DNA from: Bacteroidales bacterium
GTDB taxonomy: Bacteria; Bacteroidota; Bacteroidia; Bacteroidales; UBA932
Direction of reading: 5' to 3'
Length of the DNA stretch: 25,338 nt
NCBI GenBank assembly: GCA_016285215.1
Contig: JAEEQI010000010.1
Coordinates: 1 to 25,338 of the forward strand
Of this stretch, positions 1 through 5,534 are shown piece by piece (the stretch's first letter is position 1; the number at the start of each line of letters is the position of its first letter). The position numbers and the translations under genes were made by a program. A model generated the notes under the pieces. It ran no database searches, was not told where the DNA came from, and saw only the letters and a program-made list of their open reading frames with translations.

Positions 1-98
1 TCCGGCTTTTCCTGAATCAGTTCTTCTTCTATCCGCTGGCATCCTGTCCAGATCAGTGCGCATGCAAGCGCTGCTATTGTTATGATTGACTTTCTCAT
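1..98 (-). CDS. Surface lipoprotein, N-terminus only (truncated by window edge)
   Basis: The frame opens with ATG at 98 and stays open to base 1, so only the first 32 codons are present. They encode a signal peptide with a basic start (MRKS), a hydrophobic stretch and a lipobox-like WTGC at residues 17-20, followed by an acidic, Gln-rich segment (QRIEEE). Bacteroidetes surface-exposed lipoproteins commonly carry acidic residues just after the lipid cysteine, and the fimbrillin-like lipoprotein encoded at 4213-5106 has a similar pattern (CQKAEDD). The start lies 3 bases after the stop of the upstream GLUG protein gene, so it is almost certainly the next gene of the same operon. By analogy with that lipoprotein it may be a second fimbrillin-like protein, but the mature domain is outside the window and this cannot be confirmed. 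Confidence 0.75.
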   Translation of the reverse strand, partial: MRKSIITIAALACALIWTGCQRIEEELIQEKP

Positions 99-101
99 GG
101 T

Positions 102-2129
102 TTACTCGCTTTTAAGATAATACGCCTTTCCTGCCGGGATACTTTCTCCGGTGAACTTGTATAACCCCAGGGTGCCGCCGGAGATGTTCAGCACATACGG
201 TAATCCGGAAAGTCCGCTTACCGTAACCTCCGAATTAGAGCCGATAAGGATATTCCCGGCATAGGCCGTTACTTCGGTGGATGCCAGGGTGCTGAGGGTG
301 ACGCTGGCGACATCGGCCACAATGATTACGGCTGTGCCGTGCGGGATTACGCTGCCGTCCTCACCCACCAGGTGGAACACCACCTTCTCGCCATCCAGGC
401 TGGCCGTGTAGGCCTTGGCGCCTTCCGGAAGCTGATAGTCCAGCGTGCCGTGGTAAAAGGTTGTCACGTATTTGGATTCGCCGAAGAGGGATGCAGCGGT
501 AGCGGTAAGGTTCCGCTCGGCTGCTGATGTCCACGTCGCGCTGACGGTGATGTCGGTGTTGGGCATGGTGAGCGTCGAGCCGTCTATTGTTGTGCCGGTA
601 GCTGAGTAGCCACTGTGAGTGTAGCCTTCAGGCACCGCGCCGCTGTAGCCGAGGGTGAAGGTGCTGCCCTCGGTGTAGTAGGTCTCGCCGTCGATGGTGA
701 CGCTTTCGCCGCTGGTCTTGCTGGCGGTGACGCCGGAGGCGAGGGTGAGGGCAAAGACCTCGTTTTGGGGATCATTGTATTGCCCTTTTCCATTATTTAG
801 TAGTCTGCCTAGGCAGCAGTCGCGATAGTGGCTGGTGGAAACGGTGCCGCTGGCGAGGTTGCCCACGACGACGTCCGCATGGTAGGTTGTGTAATCAGTA
901 GTGAACGTGGACACGGTGACGTGGTGGAGCGTACAGCCGCTGACGGTGCCGCCGCTGAGGTAGCCCACGATGCCGCCGAGGTCCTGGTAGCCGCGGATGT
1001 AGCTGTCGCGCAGTACGATGTTCTGCACCGTGCCACCCAAGACGTAGCCGAAGAGGCCGAGACTCTGATTGTCGTGGTTGCTGCCCGCAGAAAATTTGTC
1101 GACACGGATGCCGCTGATGGTGTGGTTCTGGCCGTCGTAGGTGCCTTGGAAACTCTTGCCGTAGCGACCGATGGGGGTGAAGTTGTTCTCTAAGTCGACT
1201 GAAGTATGGTATATATTGTCCCATGCGTTGGTGTAGTTGTAGGCGATGTCGGCAGTCTGTCGGAAGGTGACGCCGGAGCAGTCATTGCCGTTGCTCACAT
1301 ACTTGGCCAGGCGGTCGAGGTCGGCGGTCGAGGCTATCTCGTAACTGCCGTCGCTGAGTTGGGTGAAGTCGCTCAGTTGGAGTTGGCGGATGTTGTAACT
1401 CTTTCTCTGGGAGCCGGTGTATTGGCCCATGCCTGTGACGGTGACGGTGCCGCTGGTGCTGCCGACGTTGTAACTGACGGTGTAGTCCACGCCCTCGGTG
1501 AGGGTGATGGCTGGGCTGCTGCCTTCCTGATAGGTGACGGTGGGCACGGGTTGGTTGATGCCGTCATCAAGGTAGGTATCCTCGATGCCGCCGATGGTGG
1601 CGGCATAGTCAAAGGGCGTGTGGGTGGCCATGGTGAGGGTTACCTTGCCAAAGGTGGTGTTCCCTAACATAAAAACCTTACGCGAAAAAGTGGTCCCCGT
1701 GATGCTTTCAACAGAAACCGGCGTACCGCTATACGTACTTACCTGGACACCCACAATGTGTTTTACACTGGAGTTGAATGTTAGATCGGCATTCATGCCA
1801 TTTACGGTGGCATCACCTGAGGTTGCTCCGAAACTGAAATTGCCGCGAACAGTCATTGTGAGCGGCACGGCAGTGGAGCCGATATTAAACTCCTGGTGAA
1901 TATACACGTAATCGGAATTTGTAAGGTCTTGCGGACCGAAATTGTACGTCTGTCCAAGGTTGCTTTGAATCACGTAGGCGTATTTTCCGCCATTCATCAA
2001 CCCCTGAAAGGTGACTTCGACGGGGAAGGTGCCTGGCGTACTCTGCGCCCATGCATTGGTGTGCCCCGCCGCGAGGGCCGCTATCGTCAGCAGGACCGCA
2101 AAAAAGTGCCTGAAAGTGTTGCTTCTCAT
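102..2129 (-). CDS. Secreted modular surface protein with GLUG-type repeats
   Basis: This 675-residue protein has a Sec signal peptide ending near AWAQ (residues 26-29). After it come an N-terminal beta-rich domain (about 35-185), an Ig-like 'GVDYTVSY...GTVTVTGMGQYTG' unit (about 190-250), GLUG-type solenoid repeats (about 260-435; 'FQGTYDGQNHTISGI', 'GLFGYV', 'GGIVGYLSGGTVSGC'), a further beta segment (455-535) and a C-terminal domain (about 538-675) ending in IPAGKAYYLKSE. GLUG motifs occur in surface and adhesin-like proteins, so a role in binding or surface structure is likely. The start at 2129 is chosen because it begins the signal peptide and has an AAGGAGGG-like ribosome site just upstream. 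Longer starts would overlap the peptide gene at 2143-2268. The C-terminal domain, about 130 residues, is shared with the protein at 2302-4209. No canonical type IX sorting tail was recognised. Confidence 0.9.
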   Translation of the reverse strand: MRSNTFRHFFAVLLTIAALAAGHTNAWAQSTPGTFPVEVTFQGLMNGGKYAYVIQSNLGQTYNFGPQDLTNSDYVYIHQEFNIGSTAVPLTMTVRGNFSFGATSGDATVNGMNADLTFNSSVKHIVGVQVSTYSGTPVSVESITGTTFSRKVFMLGNTTFGKVTLTMATHTPFDYAATIGGIEDTYLDDGINQPVPTVTYQEGSSPAITLTEGVDYTVSYNVGSTSGTVTVTGMGQYTGSQRKSYNIRQLQLSDFTQLSDGSYEIASTADLDRLAKYVSNGNDCSGVTFRQTADIAYNYTNAWDNIYHTSVDLENNFTPIGRYGKSFQGTYDGQNHTISGIRVDKFSAGSNHDNQSLGLFGYVLGGTVQNIVLRDSYIRGYQDLGGIVGYLSGGTVSGCTLHHVTVSTFTTDYTTYHADVVVGNLASGTVSTSHYRDCCLGRLLNNGKGQYNDPQNEVFALTLASGVTASKTSGESVTIDGETYYTEGSTFTLGYSGAVPEGYTHSGYSATGTTIDGSTLTMPNTDITVSATWTSAAERNLTATAASLFGESKYVTTFYHGTLDYQLPEGAKAYTASLDGEKVVFHLVGEDGSVIPHGTAVIIVADVASVTLSTLASTEVTAYAGNILIGSNSEVTVSGLSGLPYVLNISGGTLGLYKFTGESIPAGKAYYLKSE

Positions 2130-2142
2130 CTTTCGGCCCTCC

Positions 2143-2268
2143 TTAACCTTCATCCAAACTGCCATAATTGTAGTCTTGCGTGTTGTACGGCGAGCCGCAC
2201 ACAATTCCTTCCGGCCTCAGCTCCACCACCTCCACTTCGGGAGCTTCATACAGTTGTTTCGTTTCCAT
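2143..2268 (-). CDS. Small conserved peptide, copy 2 (41 aa)
   Basis: This short gene encodes 41 residues, opening METKQLYEAPEVEVVELRPE and continuing GIVC, then a Tyr/Asn/Gly-rich tail ending YGSLDEG. Its first 24 residues match copy 1 (5119-5241) at 21 positions, including Cys24, and 49 nucleotides are identical. After Cys24 the tails diverge but both end in a YG-[SN]-x-[DE]-E pattern. There is no signal peptide or membrane segment. It sits 33 bases after one surface-protein gene and 13 bases before the next. Two copies with an intact frame and a conserved upstream leader argue for a real gene. I recall short Bacteroidales proteins with a similar 'YEAPxVEVVE' opening, but know of no established function. 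Options include a surface-structure component, a precursor peptide or a translated leader that couples downstream translation. Confidence 0.8.
   Translation of the reverse strand: METKQLYEAPEVEVVELRPEGIVCGSPYNTQDYNYGSLDEG
2204..2252. repeat. 49-nt direct repeat, copy 2 (peptide-gene core)
   Basis: Forty-nine nucleotides identical to 5177-5225 in the same orientation. They cover the codons for the YEAPEVEVVELRPEGI core of both small peptides. Identity extends through synonymous positions, which points to recent duplication or gene conversion rather than protein-level selection alone. Flanking similarity continues past the start codon into the leader (2269-2295 against 5242-5268, about 22 of 27 positions). 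Confidence 0.95.
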
Positions 2269-2301
2269 TGTTATCGTGTTCTGTTTTATACTTTTAAATC
2301 C

Positions 2302-4209
2302 CTATTCTACGTAGTACGCCTTGCCGGCGGGGATTTCTCCGGAGTACCCAAAGAAGCCGAAGGTCTCCCCCACCTGGCTCATCACGTGTGCACCCGAAGG
2401 GGCCTGGATGGCCGATGACGTACCCCGGAGGATGTTGCCGGCTACGGAAGGAGCCGAATTAGACGGACAGGTAATCTCAAGGGAGGCCGAATCTGCCATA
2501 ATTACCACGGCGCAGCCTGCCGGGATGACAGATCCGTCGCCAATGAGATAAAGGGCATGGTCGGAGCCCATATAGAAGGCCCGTGCACCTGAGGGAAGGT
2601 TGTAGCTATTTGAAGAATGGTAGAAAGTGGTCCAATAAGTCTGGCCGGCAAAGTTGGCTTGTTGGGCCGAGAGGGAAATGGTATTGCTTTCCAGAACCCT
2701 CACGTATCGCCTGTTGCTGGTACTGCCCGAGGACAGGTTAGTCCAGGAATTTCCGTTACCGCTTTCCTGAATAACATAACCGACAACCGTGCAGGTGACT
2801 GTGCCGCCAATGCCTACACCTCTAGCGCCGTTTTCACCGCGAGCGCCCTCGCGGAGATTGTCATAGCTGTCTTTGCCGCCATTGCTGCCATTGCCACCAA
2901 CGCCACCATTGACACTAATGCTACCACCATTAACGGATAGCGAGCCATCGATGCCAGCTCCACCCGCACCGCCAGCACCGCCAGCGCCGATGATGCCGGT
3001 AGAGTGATCTGCATCGCCGCCAGTGCCGCCAACGCCGCCAGCGCCGCCAGAGATACTAATGCTGCCTCCATTAACAATAACCGAGCCGGTAATTCCTGCG
3101 CCCCCCATACCGCCAGCGCCGCCAGCGTGGCCAGCGTGGCCCCTGCCGCCCTTGCCGCCCCTGCCGCCAGAGATACTAATGCTGCCTCCATTAACAATAA
3201 CCGAGCCGGTAATTCCTGCGCCCCCCATACTGCCATCACTGCCATTACTGCCATCGTAGCCCACGCTTCCTTTTACATTGACCGTACCGGGCCCTTCAAC
3301 CGTCAGCGTTGCACCGTCGGCGATAGTGATGCCCCTTTTAGCCGTCAGCGTCACGCCATCGGCTATCACGAGTTTGACATTGCCGGTACCTGTCACATTG
3401 ATGCTTGACGACGCAGTATAGTCTTCCGTCACCTCAACCGTACTGCCAGCCGTCCATTCCACCGGCAGCAATGCGGGATCTATGATGGTAAAATCCCTTG
3501 TGACCATGCCGTGGAAAGGGCTTATACCACTGATCCGTAAGGTACCAGTGCCTGGTGATGAGTTATTAATAAAACTGAAGGAATAGTGATCTCCTTGGAC
3601 GAGCGTCCTGCCGTTGCAGATAACCTCGTACTCAGGCGTCACAGGGGAACCGGTATATAAGTATTCTTCGTCCACGCCGTCGATAGTAGTGGAAAAATCA
3701 TCGATAAGGTAGATATCGTCCACCGAATAGGTGATGACCAACTTATTGAAAAAGCCTGCATTAATGGTCTTGCTGAACGTGTGGGTGCTCTCCACGTCGG
3801 CACCCCAGTTGGTCTCATCGAAGGCCACTGAGCCGTTGTCATTGTATAACACCACCTGCCAGATGTAGTAGTTGTTGGTACCGCCGCCCACCGTGACGGT
3901 AACGTCTCCCTGCACATTGAGAGCGCGATCTTCATAGACGGCGATTCTATTGTTGGAACTGGCGAAGTTGACGGTGATACCGTCAGGCAGCGTGGCATGG
4001 ATGCTGGCCGTGATATCAAAAGTCCACGGCGATGGAAAGCAGATGTAGTGCGCACCCGGCTTGCCCTCCTCGTAGAAATAGCCCTGGAACTCTATCTGGC
4101 TGCCGACAGTCCCGCCGTGAAAGAGATACGTTCTGGTGATGGTTTCGCCCCACGCCGTCCCAGTGAAGGCGCAGAGAATGGCTATAATAAGGATATTTCT
4201 TGCTTTCAT
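2302..4209 (-). CDS. Secreted modular surface protein with glycine-rich repeats
   Basis: This 635-residue protein has a Sec signal peptide ending near TAWG-E (residues 18-22). An N-terminal beta domain (25-180) is followed by an Ig-like unit (about 183-243; 'YTGSPVTPEYEV', 'FINNSSPGTGTLRISGI') and a threonine/valine-rich stretch (250-315). A glycine-rich region (316-470) then holds three copies of a 24-residue unit, GGAGI-x-GS-x(2)-VNGGSIS-x(2)-GG, at about 329, 369 and 417, separated by collagen-like GGxGG spacers. The C-terminal domain (about 510-635; 'WTTFYHSSNSYNLPSGARAF', ending IPAGKAYYVE) is clearly related to that of the GLUG protein at 102-2129. It probably acts outside the cell or at its surface. 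The start at 4209 lies 3 bases after the fimbrillin-like gene, and no alternative start gives a better signal peptide. Repeat-number change is likely in this gene. Confidence 0.9.
   Translation of the reverse strand: MKARNILIIAILCAFTGTAWGETITRTYLFHGGTVGSQIEFQGYFYEEGKPGAHYICFPSPWTFDITASIHATLPDGITVNFASSNNRIAVYEDRALNVQGDVTVTVGGGTNNYYIWQVVLYNDNGSVAFDETNWGADVESTHTFSKTINAGFFNKLVITYSVDDIYLIDDFSTTIDGVDEEYLYTGSPVTPEYEVICNGRTLVQGDHYSFSFINNSSPGTGTLRISGISPFHGMVTRDFTIIDPALLPVEWTAGSTVEVTEDYTASSSINVTGTGNVKLVIADGVTLTAKRGITIADGATLTVEGPGTVNVKGSVGYDGSNGSDGSMGGAGITGSVIVNGGSISISGGRGGKGGRGHAGHAGGAGGMGGAGITGSVIVNGGSISISGGAGGVGGTGGDADHSTGIIGAGGAGGAGGAGIDGSLSVNGGSISVNGGVGGNGSNGGKDSYDNLREGARGENGARGVGIGGTVTCTVVGYVIQESGNGNSWTNLSSGSTSNRRYVRVLESNTISLSAQQANFAGQTYWTTFYHSSNSYNLPSGARAFYMGSDHALYLIGDGSVIPAGCAVVIMADSASLEITCPSNSAPSVAGNILRGTSSAIQAPSGAHVMSQVGETFGFFGYSGEIPAGKAYYVE
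3043..3110. repeat. 68-bp direct repeat, copy A, inside glycine-repeat gene
   Basis: Sixty-eight bases identical to 3163-3230, with a 120-bp (40-codon) period. It encodes the GITGSVIVNGGSISISGG unit. A diverged third unit lies at about 2896-2970. The period is a multiple of three, so loss or gain of a unit would keep the frame. Confidence 0.95.
3163..3230. repeat. 68-bp direct repeat, copy B, inside glycine-repeat gene
   Basis: Identical to 3043-3110, in the same orientation. The perfect identity, including third codon positions, suggests recent duplication or ongoing homogenisation by recombination or slippage. Confidence 0.95.
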
Positions 4210-4212
4210 AGC

Positions 4213-5106
4213 TTACCAAACTACAGTTGCGGTGCCGCTGTGGGCCAGGTTGGACTTGGTTACGGCAATGTTCTGGGCACTGATGAACTTGCCGTTGCCC
4301 AACTTATCGCCGGGGATGTCTTTCTCTCCCAGGTATAGGGCATTGTTATATCCTATCACAAAGAAAGAGAACTTGTCAGGCTCAGAGGTATTGGCGTTTT
4401 CGTTGCGGAGGGAAAGGTACAGCAAACCACTGGTGGCCGAAGACGGTCTGACGGTAAGGTTGCCGTAAGTGGAAATCCATCCACTGGAGTAACTGCGGGA
4501 AGTGACCAGTTTATTGTGGTTGGACGACACGGTGAATTCCTTCACACTAAGAGCCGTATCATTCACTTTGAAACCAAAGCGGTATATGCTCTGCTGGTTT
4601 TCGAAGGCGGCACCGGAAGTGGTAGTAATAGTCTTATTGCCCGTGTCTACCGAAGCCACAGTAACATTTGCCGTAGCGTAGTCGTACAGGCGATCTATCT
4701 TGGAGACAACATTGGGCGCACCTCCATCCTGCCCGGTATAGTCCCAGTCCTTCCGCGGGAAGAGCAGGGTAAGGACCGCGTTATTGGCAACGCCGGCAAC
4801 AGACTCCAGCGTTCCGGAAAGCGTGGCTTTGGTGTTATCCGTACCATCGGCCGTAGCCATCAGTTGGCCCAGATAGGTGCCGCCCTGGTACACGGCTACC
4901 GTTTCTCCGTCTCGCCATAAGGCGGTTAGTGTGCTCCCGGAATTAATCAGCTTCAACGCTTTGGTATCCTCCCCCTTGGTGGCTTCCAGCGTAAGGGTAT
5001 AAGGTCCCTCCAACGCTTTGGGCTTCTCCGCCACAAAATCATCTTCCGCCTTCTGGCAGGCAGCGACGGCCGCCAGAGCCAAAAAAATCCATCCTTTCGT
5101 TTTCAT
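4213..5106 (-). CDS. Fimbrillin-like surface lipoprotein
   Basis: This 297-residue protein has a lipoprotein signal peptide with lipobox VAAC (Cys17), followed by QKAEDD, which resembles the lipoprotein surface-export signal described in Bacteroidetes. The mature part is beta-rich. It has the pattern typical of fimbrillin/Mfa-like proteins, in which a 'TALWRDGETVAVYQGGTY' segment (about residues 60-80) is followed by an Ig-like core, and the C-terminus carries 'QNIAVTKSN'. Such lipoproteins are exported to the surface and assembled into fimbriae after proteolysis. Whether this one polymerises cannot be told from sequence. It lies 12 bases after the first small peptide gene and 3 bases before the glycine-repeat gene, so all three are probably co-translated. 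No Mfa2/FimB-like anchor gene is visible, although the truncated lipoprotein at 1-98 could be one. Confidence 0.75.
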   Translation of the reverse strand: MKTKGWIFLALAAVAACQKAEDDFVAEKPKALEGPYTLTLEATKGEDTKALKLINSGSTLTALWRDGETVAVYQGGTYLGQLMATADGTDNTKATLSGTLESVAGVANNAVLTLLFPRKDWDYTGQDGGAPNVVSKIDRLYDYATANVTVASVDTGNKTITTTSGAAFENQQSIYRFGFKVNDTALSVKEFTVSSNHNKLVTSRSYSSGWISTYGNLTVRPSSATSGLLYLSLRNENANTSEPDKFSFFVIGYNNALYLGEKDIPGDKLGNGKFISAQNIAVTKSNLAHSGTATVVW

Positions 5107-5118
5107 CGGCCTTCTCTC

Positions 5119-5241
5119 CTAGATTTCTTCTGCATTTCCGTAGCCCGGAAGAGTGTACTGCTTGGATTCACAAATGATTCCTTCCGGCCTCAGCTCCACC
5201 ACCTCCACTTCGGGAGCTTCATACACCAGTTTTGTTTCCAT
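5119..5241 (-). CDS. Small conserved peptide, copy 1 (40 aa)
   Basis: This short gene encodes 40 residues, opening METKLVYEAPEVEVVELRPE and continuing GIIC, then a tail of 16 residues ending YGNAEEI. It is the counterpart of the peptide at 2143-2268. The start at 5241 is chosen because it aligns exactly with the start of copy 2 and because similarity between the copies continues as a conserved AT-rich leader (AGTATAAAACA...) rather than as coding sequence. The longer open frame up to 5349 is Cys/Arg-rich and not credible. It is the immediate upstream neighbour of the fimbrillin-like lipoprotein gene (12-base gap), and its first 23 bases overlap the end of the small membrane-protein frame. No signal peptide is present and function is unknown. 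Confidence 0.8.
   Translation of the reverse strand: METKLVYEAPEVEVVELRPEGIICESKQYTLPGYGNAEEI
5177..5225. repeat. 49-nt direct repeat, copy 1 (peptide-gene core)
   Basis: Identical to 2204-2252, encoding the shared YEAPEVEVVELRPEGI core. The two copies are 2,973 bases apart on the same strand, so homologous recombination between them would delete the fimbrillin-like and glycine-repeat genes while leaving one intact peptide gene. Confidence 0.95.
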
Positions 5242-5374
5242 CGCTATTGTGTTTTGTTTTATACTCTTTCTCTTCCTCCCGCAGCGCCTTGCGCACGGAA
5301 AAAAAGAGCAGCGGCACCCACACCAGCAGGAGCAGGACCGCAATTGCAATCATCAGTATGTCTTGCCAATCCAT
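5219..5374 (-). CDS. Small single-span membrane protein (51 aa)
   Basis: The frame from ATG at 5374 encodes one strongly hydrophobic helix (residues 6-26; 'ILMIAIAVLLLLVWVPLLFF') followed by a charged cytoplasmic-type tail (SVRKALREEEKEYK). A candidate -7 element (5395-5402) lies about 20 bases upstream, matching the spacing seen for other genes here, so this is probably the first gene of the surface-protein operon. The last 23 bases overlap the first codons of the small peptide gene in another frame, and the overlapped part coincides with the leader that is conserved between the two peptide copies. The extreme C-terminus may therefore be unimportant. No family was recognised, and a spurious frame remains possible. 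Confidence 0.55.
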   Translation of the reverse strand: MDWQDILMIAIAVLLLLVWVPLLFFSVRKALREEEKEYKTKHNSDGNKTGV

Positions 5375-5394
5375 ATATTCACGGTTTATGGACC

Positions 5395-5402
5395 CAAAGA
5401 TA
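5395..5402 (-). promoter_or_regulatory. Candidate -7 promoter element for the surface-protein operon
   Basis: Read on the minus strand, the bases are TATCTTTG, matching the Bacteroidetes TAnnTTTG element, 20 bases before the ATG at 5374. No good -33 TTTG is found at the usual distance. A TTTG at 5415-5418 is too close, which suggests dependence on an activator. Confidence 0.45.
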
Positions 5403-5443
5403 CGCACGCCCGCGCAAACGGATGTATCGTCTGAGTCCAAAAC

Positions 5444-5520
5444 TTGTAAATCTGCGTCAACAAGTTGTAAAAATCCGTTAACAAACCTGTAAACTCATAT
5501 TTTTTTGTAAATTTGCGTCC
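5444..5520. repeat. Four TTGTAAA-type direct repeats in a divergent promoter region
   Basis: Similar elements begin at 5444 (TTGTAAATCTGCGTC), 5465 (TTGTAAAAATCCGTT), 5487 (CTGTAAACTCATAT) and 5506 (TTGTAAATTTGCGTC), spaced 21, 22 and 19 bases. That is about two DNA turns, so all face the same side of the helix. The last overlaps the -7 element of the AraC-type regulator gene. The first three lie upstream of the opposite promoter at 5395-5402. This arrangement fits binding sites for a regulator of both genes. TTGTAAATTTG also occurs alone at the 16895 promoter, so part of the similarity may be promoter sequence. Confidence 0.55.
5508..5515 (+). promoter_or_regulatory. Candidate -7 promoter element for the AraC-type regulator
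   Basis: TAAATTTG matches TAnnTTTG and lies 19 bases before the GTG start at 5535. It overlaps the fourth TTGTAAA repeat, which is compatible with self-regulation. Confidence 0.55.
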
Positions 5521-5534
5521 AAACTGAGCAAGTA

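Noticed and set aside
102..530. Type IX secretion C-terminal sorting domain in the large surface proteins
   Set aside because: The tails end IPAGKAYYLKSE and IPAGKAYYVE, without the usual conserved tail and terminal lysines of that domain. The export route is left open.
2896..3230. Possible CRISPR-like or minisatellite array
   Set aside because: The repeats are in frame within a coding region, with only two exact units, and encode a glycine-rich protein repeat. There are no spacers or cas genes.
2143..5241. Calling the small peptides RiPP precursors
   Set aside because: No modification enzyme, protease or dedicated exporter gene lies within the window, so only the leader-plus-variable-tail pattern supports it. 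Kept as a hypothesis.
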